Of a DNA stretch of 35,121 nt, positions 8,675 through 16,696 are shown piece after piece. A program made the position numbers and the translations under genes. The DNA lies in assembly GCA_018434325.1 (NCBI GenBank), contig JAHDPO010000006.1, positions 95,668 through 130,788 on the forward strand. The letters are read 5' to 3'. This DNA comes from Clostridia bacterium. GTDB lineage: Bacteria > Bacillota > Peptococcia > DRI-13 > UBA5745. Each line of letters begins with the position of its first letter. The stretch's first letter is position 1. The notes under the pieces were generated by a model. It was not told the origin of the DNA. It was given only the letters and a program-made list of their open reading frames with translations, and searched no databases.

Positions 8675-9727
8675 ATGGGTAAATGGAAACAAAGCTCTTT
8701 GTTAATGGTTACGGTTTGCTTGATTATGTTGATGGCAGTCAGTCTGGCCGGCTGCGGCAGTTCCGGTGCAGTAACCTCCGGCACCACAGCTACTGCGCCT
8801 GCTGCCACCGGCGGCGGACAACAGAGTACCGAGCCTGAAGTAAAACGGGAAAGAATGACTATTGCTTTCGGCTCCGCATCCTCCACTTCCAACAACTACG
8901 TTATGGTTTCCGCTTTTGCCAACCTTTGGTCCCGTCAATATCCCAACTATATCGTTTCACCGGAGCTGACCACCGGCGGTGTGCAAAACGTCAGGGAAAT
9001 CAAAGCCGGCAACTGCCAGATGGGTATCTGCGCCGCCGACGTTATGTACTATGCCTATAATAATAGCCGGGAGTTTGAAGGGGAAAACATCGATAATATC
9101 CGTTATGTCACCGCCGGCAGCCACTGGACTTACAGCGGCGTAACTTTGGACCCCTCCATCAACAGCTTTGAAGATGTCAAGGGCAAGAGAGTGGCCATAT
9201 TAAACGGCACTTCTCTGCAGACTTACTGGCCGATTCTGCTGGAAGGCTACGGCTATACCGAAGCTGATTTTTCCAAGGTTATAGGACTGGCCAGCCAGGA
9301 TCTGGCTAATGCCCTCCTTGACGGCACCATAGACTACGCCTTGTTTACCACCACTATTCCCACCCCCGTTATTTCCGACATAGCTTTGTCCAAAAAAGTA
9401 AAAATGATCGGCATCAGCGATCAGGTCAGGGAGAAACTGATGAAGGAACATTCCTACATGATGGAATATACCATTCCTGCCGGTACCTACGGTATTGAAG
9501 CTGACGTTATCACCCTGGGCGGCAAAAACGTGGTTGTGGCCGACAAAGACCTGCCGGATCAGGCCGTCTATGATTTCCTGGAGGTCATTATGAACTCCAA
9601 TGAGGAACTGAAGCAGGCCGCTCCTATCGCTGCCGAGTACAACACGGAAAATTGCCTTCCTTTCATGAATCTGATCCCCATGCATCCCGGCGCCGAAAAA
9701 TGGTATAAGGACAACGGGATTATTTAA
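8675..9727 (+). CDS. TAXI-family TRAP solute-binding lipoprotein
   Basis: Extracytoplasmic receptor that delivers the solute to the fused TRAP permease. The 350-residue protein has a lipoprotein signal with lipobox LAGC (Cys27), as needed in a cell without an outer membrane. A low-complexity Gly/Ala/Thr linker follows, then the TAXI domain beginning at MTIAFGSASSTSNNY, with TTGGVQNVREIKAGNCQMG as a typical stretch. The start is preceded by GAGGAGG. TAXI receptors elsewhere bind small carboxylates such as 2-oxoglutarate or glutamate; the ligand here is unknown, though the neighbouring LarA homologue argues for a hydroxy acid or a derivative. Confidence 0.92.
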   Translation: MGKWKQSSLLMVTVCLIMLMAVSLAGCGSSGAVTSGTTATAPAATGGGQQSTEPEVKRERMTIAFGSASSTSNNYVMVSAFANLWSRQYPNYIVSPELTTGGVQNVREIKAGNCQMGICAADVMYYAYNNSREFEGENIDNIRYVTAGSHWTYSGVTLDPSINSFEDVKGKRVAILNGTSLQTYWPILLEGYGYTEADFSKVIGLASQDLANALLDGTIDYALFTTTIPTPVISDIALSKKVKMIGISDQVREKLMKEHSYMMEYTIPAGTYGIEADVITLGGKNVVVADKDLPDQAVYDFLEVIMNSNEELKQAAPIAAEYNTENCLPFMNLIPMHPGAEKWYKDNGII

Positions 9728-9747
9728 TTAAAACAGGGAGGTCTTTC

Positions 9748-11034
9748 ATGAAAGCTCTGGAACAGGTGCTTATACCTTACGGGGAAACCGCGCAAATACT
9801 GGAAACCCAAGGGCTACCCTTACTTGCGGTACTCACGCCACGCACCAAAGACCTGAACTACGGCGTTGCTCAAGAGGTTTTGGTGAGAGAAGCTTTGGCT
9901 GCCCCTATCAATAGTCTGGGTCTGGAACAGTTAGCCAAGGGTAAAAAAAATGCGGTGGTAATTATCAGCGACCATACCCGTCCTGTACCCAGCAAGCTGC
10001 TTTTGCCTCCTATGCTGGCGGCTTTACGCCAAGGCAATCCCGACATAGACATTACTTTATTGGTAGCTACCGGCTGTCACCGGGGGATCACCCCCGGTGA
10101 GCTGGAGGCTAAGCTGGGCCCGAAAATGGCCGTCCAGGAGAAAATTGTCATTCATGATTGTGACGACGAGACCAATATGGTCTTTCTGGGTATCTTACCT
10201 TCCGGGGCTCGGCTATCGATTAACCGGCTTGCCGCAGAAGCGGATCTGCTCTTAGCTGAAGGTTTTATTGAGCCCCATTTCTTTGCCGGCTTCTCCGGCG
10301 GCCGCAAAAGCGTGCTGCCGGGTATCTGTCAGCGAACCACCGTATTAGGCAACCATTGCAGCTCCTTCATCAGCCATCCTGCCGCCAGAGCCGGCGTATT
10401 GCAGGATAATCCTATTCATCAGGATATGCTGGCAGGGGCAGCTATGGCCGGTCTGGATTTTATTCTCAATGTAATCATCGATGAAAATAAACGGATAGCG
10501 GCCGCCTTTGCCGGGGACCCGGACCAAGCCCACGAAGCCGGCTGCCGCCTCTTGGCGGATCACTGTCTGGTAAAAGCTGTACCGGCAGATATCGTCATTA
10601 CCTCCAACGGCGGCTACCCCCTGGATCAGAATATCTATCAATGCGTCAAAAGCTTAACTGCCGCCGAGGCTACAGCCGCTCCCGGAGCGGTACTCATCCT
10701 TTGCGCCGCTTGCAGCGACGGTCACGGCAGCCAGCCGTTCTACGACGCCCTGACCCATTGCCGGAGCTTACCGGAACTGATGGAGCAGGTCCTGGCCACC
10801 TCCAGAGAAAACACTTTGCCGGATCAATGGCAATATCAGATCCTGTTGCGCATTTTACTCAAGCATGAAGTGATCTTTGTTACCGAGGCAAAGAATCGTC
10901 CCTTAGTTGAAGCCATGCATATGACCTATGCGTCGGCTCTGCAGGAAGCTCTATCCTTGGCCCGAGCCAAAAAAGGTTCCCAGGCGGGGGTAACGATTAT
11001 TCCCGACGGCGTTTCCATAATTGTTGACCAATGA
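9748..11034 (+). CDS. LarA-family nickel-dependent racemase/epimerase
   Basis: A 428-residue homologue of lactate racemase LarA, which uses the nickel-pincer (NPN) cofactor bound to a lysine to move a hydride at an alpha-hydroxy-acid carbon. Each catalytic residue of the L. plantarum enzyme appears here at an offset of +3: Asp75 and Arg78 in SDHTRPVP, His111 in ATGCHRG, His177 in EPHFF, cofactor lysine Lys187 in GFSGGRKS, His203 in GNH, and Gln298 and Lys301 in YQCVK. It should therefore be active. Substrate is open, since the family includes lactate, malate, phenyllactate and sugar-acid enzymes. The cofactor genes larB, larC and larE are not in the window. Start ATG 9748 with GGGAGG; 20 bases after the TAXI gene. 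Confidence 0.9.
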   Translation: MKALEQVLIPYGETAQILETQGLPLLAVLTPRTKDLNYGVAQEVLVREALAAPINSLGLEQLAKGKKNAVVIISDHTRPVPSKLLLPPMLAALRQGNPDIDITLLVATGCHRGITPGELEAKLGPKMAVQEKIVIHDCDDETNMVFLGILPSGARLSINRLAAEADLLLAEGFIEPHFFAGFSGGRKSVLPGICQRTTVLGNHCSSFISHPAARAGVLQDNPIHQDMLAGAAMAGLDFILNVIIDENKRIAAAFAGDPDQAHEAGCRLLADHCLVKAVPADIVITSNGGYPLDQNIYQCVKSLTAAEATAAPGAVLILCAACSDGHGSQPFYDALTHCRSLPELMEQVLATSRENTLPDQWQYQILLRILLKHEVIFVTEAKNRPLVEAMHMTYASALQEALSLARAKKGSQAGVTIIPDGVSIIVDQ

Positions 11035-11084
11035 TAATACCTTATAAAAAAGATTCTATTTATAAAGAAAGGCGGTAATTTTCC

Positions 11085-12353
11085 ATGGACAATTCTCTAC
11101 TGATTCAAAAGGCCACCCTAATCGACGGCACCGGTAAGCCCCCAAAGGAAAATTGCACAATAGTCGTCAAGGACGGCAAATTCGCCCATATTTATGACTG
11201 CCCTGAGGGAGCCGATAAAGGCTTGCGGGAAAATCCCGATTTACCGGTGATCGATGCTGAGGGCTGCTATCTTTTGCCCGGCTTAATGGATTTGCATATT
11301 CATCTTGATGGCTACTCCCTTAAGGATCATATTATCGCCAAGTACTGGCATATGACTACCGCCAAGGCCCTGAAGCTGCTCCATGCGGTCAATAATGCTT
11401 CCCAGGTTCTGGATTGCGGCTTCACTACCCTGCGCTTTATGGGGATGTACCAATCCATGGATATCCATCTGCGGGAAGCCATCAATTTGGGTTTGGTTCG
11501 GGGGCCCCGCCTCCTCTGCTCGGGCCAGCAGGTAACCATGACCGCCGGCCATTGGGATTTATTTACGCCCAACTGGGCTCTTCGGGAGCCTGGCGAAACC
11601 TCCGACGGCATTGACGAGTGCTTGAAAGCGGTACGCCGCCTTGTTCGGGAGGGCGCCGATTTCGTAAAGATCCATTCCAGCGGCGGCTTAATGTCCCCCA
11701 GTGATAAGGTAGGCTGGCGCAACTACACTTACGAGGAAACCAAAGCCATCTGCGACGAGGCCCATGCCTTTGATATGCGGGTAGCTGCCCACGCCGGTGG
11801 CCGGGAGGGCATCAAGGTCTGTCTGGACGCCGGTGTCGATACTATCGAGCATGGCTATTATTTAGGAGAAAACGACGACCTGATCGAGCAAATGATAAAA
11901 CAGGGCGCCTTCCTGATCCCTACTGTAGCCGTTACCGATGCCTGTAAAAACCATGCTGCCAGCACAGGGGCCCCCGCCGGCACCATCGCTAAAGGACAGG
12001 CTGCCTATGAAGCCCACCAAAACAGTATTTATAAAGCCTATAAAGCCGGCGTCAAAATGGGCAGCGCCAGCGACGCTTACAATCTGTTGAAATGCTGGGA
12101 TCTGGGCAGAGAATTTGCCATTCTGGAAAGAGTGGGAATTAAGCCTCTGGACATTATAAAATTTGCCACCCTGGGATCCGCCGACGCCATTGGCCGCATG
12201 AATGAACTGGGCAGCATTGAAGAAGGCAAAATTGCCGATCTGATCTTATTGAACTGCAATCCTTTGGAAAACATGGATAAGCTGGGCTCCGACGCCGCTA
12301 CTCCCTTGGTTGTCCTGGCCGGGAAAGTGGTGAAAAATAATTTGGAGCAATGA
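11085..12353 (+). CDS. Metal-dependent amidohydrolase, catalytically complete
   Basis: A 422-residue cytosolic amidohydrolase-superfamily member resembling the imidazolonepropionase/Xaa-Pro-dipeptidase-like group. A small N-terminal beta domain ends at PGLMD and the TIM barrel follows. All metal-site residues are visible: His71 and His73 (DLHIHL), Lys195, presumably carboxylated (ADFVKIHSSGG), His236 (AAHAGG), His256 (TIEHGYY) and Asp330 (SASDAYN). It should hydrolyse a cyclic or linear amide or ester; the substrate is not evident. It could release a hydroxy acid or amino acid from an imported derivative for the LarA homologue, which is inference from the operon. GGCGG lies upstream of the ATG. 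The next gene is a paralogue 9 bases away. Confidence 0.9.
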   Translation: MDNSLLIQKATLIDGTGKPPKENCTIVVKDGKFAHIYDCPEGADKGLRENPDLPVIDAEGCYLLPGLMDLHIHLDGYSLKDHIIAKYWHMTTAKALKLLHAVNNASQVLDCGFTTLRFMGMYQSMDIHLREAINLGLVRGPRLLCSGQQVTMTAGHWDLFTPNWALREPGETSDGIDECLKAVRRLVREGADFVKIHSSGGLMSPSDKVGWRNYTYEETKAICDEAHAFDMRVAAHAGGREGIKVCLDAGVDTIEHGYYLGENDDLIEQMIKQGAFLIPTVAVTDACKNHAASTGAPAGTIAKGQAAYEAHQNSIYKAYKAGVKMGSASDAYNLLKCWDLGREFAILERVGIKPLDIIKFATLGSADAIGRMNELGSIEEGKIADLILLNCNPLENMDKLGSDAATPLVVLAGKVVKNNLEQ

Positions 12354-12362
12354 GGTGCGGCC

Positions 12363-13631
12363 ATGAGTCAGCGAATCCGCATCAAACAAGTAACGGTAAT
12401 CGACGGACTGGGCAATCCCCCCCTGCCCGATTGTACCGTTATCATCGAGAATCAACGAATCCAAGGCCTTTGGCAAGGCAATCAAGCGCTTTCAGCCGAT
12501 AAATCAGCCGATAAACCAACGGAGCTGGTCATCGACGGCAAGAACAAATATTTACTGCCGGGCTTGATGGATATGCAGATTTTCCCCCATGCCTACGCTT
12601 TGGCGGAACCTACCCACATCAATTTGTGGCACCGCAGCAATGCTAATGAAATGAAAATGCTCCACGCCGTAAAAAACCTTTCTTTCCTTTTGGATAGCGG
12701 ATATACTACTATCCGGGCTTTCGGCATGCCCGGCTCACTGGATATCCATCTGCGGGAGGCGGTCAGTTTAGGCCTGATCCGCGGTCCCCGGCTCTTTTGT
12801 TCCGGCCAGCATCTCAGCCCCACCGGCGGCCACGCCGAGGAAATGTATGGCTCCCCCTTCGGTCTGCGGGAACCGGGCCAAACGGTGGACGGCGTCACGG
12901 AATGTCTGAAGGCGGTACGCACAAGGCTGCGAGAGGGCGCCGATTTTATTATGATCCACTGCGGCGGCGGTATTATGGGCAAGGATAAGATGTATTGGCG
13001 GAATTTTACACCGGCGGAAATGCAGGCTATTGTTCAGGAGGCCCATGCCTTTGATATGCTGGCTTCGGCCCACGTAGGCTCCGGTCTTAGTGTAAAAACC
13101 GCTCTTGATGCCGGTGTGGATATTATCGAGCAAGGCTACTGTCTGGACGATCAACACATTGCCCAAATGAAGGAGCAAGGAACCCGTTATGTACCCACCC
13201 TGGCCGTCACCTATGCTTGTGTGGCCCATGCCGAGAAAACCGGTATTTCCCGGCAAGCTCTTTACAAAGGACAGCGGGCTTGGGAAACTCACCAGGCCAG
13301 CGTCCGCAAGGCCTACAAAGCCGGGGTCAAACTGGCCAGCGGCAGCAATTGTTTCAACTTGATCCGGGTGGAATCGGCCAGGACGGAATTTCCTTTATTG
13401 GCCGGTGTGGGTATTCCGGCTCTGGAAATAATTCGTCTGGCTACCTCGGCGGCGGCAGAAGCCCTCCGCTTCGGCAGTCAATGCGGCAGCATTACGCCGG
13501 GCAAGCTGGCGGATCTGATCTTGCTGACAGCAGATCCCCTGCAGAACATTGCAGTGCTGGGAGACCCGGCCCTGACGTCACTGGTTATTAAAGAAGGAAA
13601 GATTGTCAAGCAGAGCAAAGGCTCCCCATAA
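12363..13631 (+). CDS. Amidohydrolase-fold paralogue lacking its metal site (predicted pseudoenzyme)
   Basis: A 422-residue paralogue of the preceding gene, the same length and collinear throughout. Five of the six metal-site residues are replaced: the HxH pair is Gln72 and Phe74 (MDMQIFPH), the lysine is Met197 (ADFIMIHCGGG), the second barrel histidine is Gln257 (IIEQGYC) and the aspartate is Asn329 (SGSNCFN). Only His237 (SAHVGSG) remains. The frame is open and the rest is well conserved, so this is a maintained protein, not a decaying copy. It may form a hetero-oligomer with its neighbour, bind the ligand, or catalyse something metal-free. The start overlaps the coupling zone of the upstream stop (GAGGTG then ATG), and a terminator follows at 13640. 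Confidence 0.9.
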   Translation: MSQRIRIKQVTVIDGLGNPPLPDCTVIIENQRIQGLWQGNQALSADKSADKPTELVIDGKNKYLLPGLMDMQIFPHAYALAEPTHINLWHRSNANEMKMLHAVKNLSFLLDSGYTTIRAFGMPGSLDIHLREAVSLGLIRGPRLFCSGQHLSPTGGHAEEMYGSPFGLREPGQTVDGVTECLKAVRTRLREGADFIMIHCGGGIMGKDKMYWRNFTPAEMQAIVQEAHAFDMLASAHVGSGLSVKTALDAGVDIIEQGYCLDDQHIAQMKEQGTRYVPTLAVTYACVAHAEKTGISRQALYKGQRAWETHQASVRKAYKAGVKLASGSNCFNLIRVESARTEFPLLAGVGIPALEIIRLATSAAAEALRFGSQCGSITPGKLADLILLTADPLQNIAVLGDPALTSLVIKEGKIVKQSKGSP

Positions 13632-13639
13632 GTAAAAAT

Positions 13640-13661
13640 GCTGCCGCGAATTTGCGGCAGC
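13640..13661. terminator. Bidirectional terminator between the TRAP/LarA operon and the ABC operon
   Basis: GCTGCCGC (13640-13647) pairs perfectly with GCGGCAGC (13654-13661) around a 6-base loop. The minus-strand side is followed by ATTTTTACTT, the plus side by ACCTTTATA, so it works better for the ABC operon. Confidence 0.8.
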
Positions 13662-13694
13662 ACCTTTATATACGCCCGGCAGTGTGTTCTAACC

Positions 13695-14489
13695 TCAAGA
13701 AAGAATCATCTTATCTTCGGCTTCGTCGGAGCCGCTGGCCCGGCTGAAAAGCTCCAGCAGCTTTTCAACGGTGAGCCGTTTTTTCTCCTCGCCTGAGACA
13801 TCCACGACGATTTGGCCTTCATAAAGCATAATCAACCGGTCGCCGTGCATAATGGCGTCCTTCATGTTGTGGGTGATCATCAGGGTGGTAAGCTTATCCC
13901 GGTTAACGATGCTTTCGGTGGTCTCCAGCACTTTGGCCGCCGTCTTGGGGTCAAGAGCCGCCGTATGCTCGTCCAGCAACAGAAGCCGGGGTTTTTTTAT
14001 GGTTGCCATCAGCAGGGTGAGAGCTTGCCGCTGGCCCCCGGAAAGCAGGCCTACCTTAGTGGTCAATCGGTCCTCCAACCCAAGCCCCAAAGAGGCCAGC
14101 AGCTGGCGGTACTGCTCCCGCTCTTTATGGGAAATCCCCCAGCGCAGGCTGCGCCGTTGACCCCGGCGCAGGGCCAAGGCCAAATTTTCTTCAATGCCCA
14201 TACTGGCAGCGGTCCCCATCATGGGATCTTGAAAAACCCGGCCGATAAAGGCCGCCCGCTTGTATTCCGGTAAACGGGTTACATCGTCGCCGCCAATGAG
14301 AATATGCCCGTCGTCTACAGGGAAAACGCCTGCTACGGCATTGAGCATAGTGGATTTACCGGCGCCGTTGCCACCGATAACCGTAACGAACTCGCCGTCT
14401 TTCAAGACAAGGGAAAGGCCCTTCAAAGCGATCTTTTCGTTGACCGTATTAGGATTAAAGGTTTTGCTGATTTTTTGTATCTCAAGCAT
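13695..14489 (-). CDS. ABC importer ATP-binding protein
   Basis: The 264-residue ATPase of an importer of the PF04392-receptor (TrpXYZ-like) type. Walker A GGNGAGKST is at 39-47, the signature LSGGQRQ near 150, Walker B LLLLDEHTAALDP after it, and the H-loop is in MITHNM. The start is ATG 14489: AGGAGG lies 8 bases upstream, and the ATG overlaps the permease stop by 8 bases (ATGCTTGA), giving translational coupling. A start at 14513 would place the ribosome site inside the gene. Last gene of the three-gene operon. Confidence 0.93.
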   Translation of the reverse strand: MLEIQKISKTFNPNTVNEKIALKGLSLVLKDGEFVTVIGGNGAGKSTMLNAVAGVFPVDDGHILIGGDDVTRLPEYKRAAFIGRVFQDPMMGTAASMGIEENLALALRRGQRRSLRWGISHKEREQYRQLLASLGLGLEDRLTTKVGLLSGGQRQALTLLMATIKKPRLLLLDEHTAALDPKTAAKVLETTESIVNRDKLTTLMITHNMKDAIMHGDRLIMLYEGQIVVDVSGEEKKRLTVEKLLELFSRASGSDEAEDKMILS

Positions 14490-15429
14490 CGCGGCCGCCT
14501 CCTTTTCTGGCAAAAGGTGCGGTCAGGGATTTCTTCCAATGAGGCACGGCAAGGAAAACTGCCACAATCAAAGCGGAGAGCAGCTTCAGGTTGTTGGGAT
14601 CCAGCTTCATCCAAAGGACTGCTTGAATAACTACGTAATATATAATTGCGCCGGCAGCAATGCCAAGGAGACGCAGGGCGAAGTTCCTGAAAATCCTGGC
14701 GAAGACCACCTCGCCGATAATCACAGCGGCCAAGCCGATAACAATAGCCCCCCGTCCCATGTTAATATCGGCAAAACCCTGATATTGGGCCAGCAAGCCG
14801 CCGGAAAGAGCCACTAAACCATTGGAGAGCATCAACCCCAGCACTTTGTTGAAATCGGTATTAATGCCTTGGGCCCGTGCCATGTGCAGATTCGTCCCCG
14901 TCGCCCGGATGGAACAGCCCAGCTCGGTGCCGAAAAACCAGTAAAGCAGCCCCACAATAACTACCACAAAGAGGCCGGCGACCAGGATAGGCGACCAATA
15001 AAAGGGCCTTGTTCCCTTTAGCACCTCCTGCAGATAACGCAGGGATACCAAAAGGTCATAGTTGTTGACGTTAATCGCCTGGTTGGGCTTGCCCATAATG
15101 TTCAGATTCACCGACCAAAGGCCCAGTTGGGTCAGAATGCCCGCCAGGATAGCCGAAATGCCGCAAACGGTTTGAAAAAGTCCGGTAGCTAAGCCAGTAA
15201 GCATCCCTGCCAAAAATGCACAAAGAAGCGACAGTCCCACGTTATAGCCGCTTAAAAGCATGACAACACAAACGGCGCCGCCTGTACAAAAGGAGCCGTC
15301 CACCGTAAGGTCGGCAATATTTAAGATGCGATAAGTAATATAGACGCCGATAGCCATGATGCCCCAGATAAGACCCTGGGCCACGGCGCCCGGCAGCTGG
15401 GCAAAAAGCTCCAGTGGATTAAGTGACAA
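14482..15429 (-). CDS. ABC importer permease
   Basis: A 315-residue membrane protein with eight or more hydrophobic segments, similar to branched-chain-amino-acid-type permeases and to the permease of TrpXYZ-like importers. The stretches RILNIADLTVDGSF, GLFQTVCGISAILAGILTQ and ATGTNLHMARAQGI are characteristic. The start is chosen as the TTG at 15429, 9 bases after GGGGAGG; a TTG at 15447 would overlap that site. A perfect 12-bp hairpin separates it from the binding-protein gene upstream. Confidence 0.92.
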   Translation of the reverse strand: MSLNPLELFAQLPGAVAQGLIWGIMAIGVYITYRILNIADLTVDGSFCTGGAVCVVMLLSGYNVGLSLLCAFLAGMLTGLATGLFQTVCGISAILAGILTQLGLWSVNLNIMGKPNQAINVNNYDLLVSLRYLQEVLKGTRPFYWSPILVAGLFVVVIVGLLYWFFGTELGCSIRATGTNLHMARAQGINTDFNKVLGLMLSNGLVALSGGLLAQYQGFADINMGRGAIVIGLAAVIIGEVVFARIFRNFALRLLGIAAGAIIYYVVIQAVLWMKLDPNNLKLLSALIVAVFLAVPHWKKSLTAPFARKGGGRDA

Positions 15430-15469
15430 GCGCTCATTCCTCCCCAATCAGAATGGTATAAATATAACA

Positions 15470-15502
15470 GAAGTGGCAGAAAAAATCCAGTTCTGCCACT
15501 TC
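15470..15502. terminator. Intercistronic hairpin between binding protein and permease genes
   Basis: GAAGTGGCAGAA (15470-15481) pairs perfectly with TTCTGCCACTTC (15491-15502) around a 9-base loop. The minus-strand transcript continues with TGTTATATTTAT, not a proper U-run. It is therefore likely a partial terminator or a 3'-end stabiliser that keeps binding-protein mRNA in excess over permease mRNA. Confidence 0.65.
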
Positions 15503-15522
15503 CCTTATTTTTCTTATGGAAT

Positions 15523-16533
15523 TTATTCGGTGATGGCGATGTAACCTTCCGGAGGAGTAATGTTCAAATCTGCGGTGATTTCTGCATTATACATCTTCGT
15601 GAAGTTGGGCGCATATTCAATGGGCATGGCGGAAATATCCTCCTGGCCCGTCAGCACCCGGTAAGCCATTTCACCGGTAGCATAGCCAAGGTCGTAATAG
15701 TCAATGGAAAGGGTGGCGACGCCGGCGCCGGCGCAAATGCCTTTCTCCCCTGCAATGATGGGGATGCCGGCAGGGCGGCTGATGCTGTCGATGATGCCCG
15801 TGTTGGAAGCCACGGTATTATCCGTGGGCAGATAAATAACGTCGCTGCCGGCTACCGCGGTGGTGGTCACAGCCGCCAGGTCGTTGGAGTCGGAGAAAGG
15901 ATAGAAGGCACAGGTATAGCCCATTTCTTCCAAAAGGGTTTTCACCGTCTCCACCTGATAAAGGGAATTGGGTTCACCTGAGCAGTAAAGCAGTCCTACG
16001 TTCTTGGCGTCGGGGAAAAACTCCTTAACCATGGCCGCCTGCTGGTCCAGCGGGGCCAGATCCGAGGTTCCCGATACGTTGCCGCCTACGGTGCCGTTGA
16101 AATCCTTGATCCCCAGCGCAACGCCGTATTCGGTGACAGAGGTCCCCAGAATGGGGATATCGGCAGTAGCTGCGGCTGCCGCTTGCAAGGCAGTGGTTGC
16201 ATTAGCCATGATCAGATCCACCTTGGCGGAAACGAAGCCGTTGGCAATGGTGGCGCAGGTAGCCGGATCGCCCTGGGCATTTTGTTCGTCAAAAATAACT
16301 TTGTCCCCCAGCTTTTCCGTGAGGGCATCCCGGAAGCCCTTAGTGGCAGCGTCTAATGCGTCATGCCGAATCAACTGGGAAATACCTACGGTATAGGTTT
16401 TTTCCTGACTGGGCTGAGAGCCTGCCGGCTCAGTAGGGTTAGTGGAGTTAGCGACACCGCCGCCGCAGGCGGTCAAGGAAAAAAGCAAGGCCAGACTTGC
16501 GGCCATTGTAATAAATTTGCGTGATTTCTTCAT
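15523..16533 (-). CDS. ABC importer substrate-binding lipoprotein (PF04392 type)
   Basis: A 336-residue membrane-anchored receptor. It has a lipoprotein signal with lipobox LTAC (Cys23), a Ser/Pro/Glu/Gln-rich linker, then a two-lobed periplasmic-binding fold starting at YTVGISQLIRHDALD. The ABC_sub_bind family includes TrpX-like tryptophan/tyrosine receptors; the ligand here is not determined by sequence. First gene of the operon; its leader carries a sigma-A promoter and a terminator-like hairpin (16560-16621). AAAGGAAACG precedes the ATG. Confidence 0.93.
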   Translation of the reverse strand: MKKSRKFITMAASLALLFSLTACGGGVANSTNPTEPAGSQPSQEKTYTVGISQLIRHDALDAATKGFRDALTEKLGDKVIFDEQNAQGDPATCATIANGFVSAKVDLIMANATTALQAAAAATADIPILGTSVTEYGVALGIKDFNGTVGGNVSGTSDLAPLDQQAAMVKEFFPDAKNVGLLYCSGEPNSLYQVETVKTLLEEMGYTCAFYPFSDSNDLAAVTTTAVAGSDVIYLPTDNTVASNTGIIDSISRPAGIPIIAGEKGICAGAGVATLSIDYYDLGYATGEMAYRVLTGQEDISAMPIEYAPNFTKMYNAEITADLNITPPEGYIAITE

Positions 16534-16552
16534 TTTTCGTTTCCTTTCGTGT

Positions 16553-16580
16553 AAAAAAATAAGGGTGCTTTATCACCTTA
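16553..16580 (-). terminator. Terminator-like hairpin in the ABC operon leader
   Basis: On the minus strand TAAGGTG pairs with CACCCTTA (one bulge) around ATAAAG and is followed by seven Ts. It starts only about seven bases after the predicted transcription start. It could attenuate the operon or protect the mRNA 5' end. No T-box or other long leader is present. Confidence 0.5.
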
Positions 16581-16593
16581 ATCAATGGGATTA

Positions 16594-16621
16594 ATTATAA
16601 TCGTATCTGCATAAAAGTCAA
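16594..16621 (-). promoter_or_regulatory. Sigma-A promoter of the ABC operon
   Basis: On the minus strand TTGACT (16616-16621), a 16-base spacer, then TATAAT (16594-16599). The leader to the ATG at 16533 is about 55 bases. Confidence 0.8.
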
Positions 16622-16696
16622 GCCAAAACATCTGCCATTTCGACAATCCATTGCGACAGCCGACAGCGCCATCAGGCCGATTTTATGCTTGAGATA

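Noticed and set aside
16534-16600. T-box or riboswitch before the ABC importer
   Set aside because: The leader is only about 55 bases, too short for either; only one small hairpin is present.
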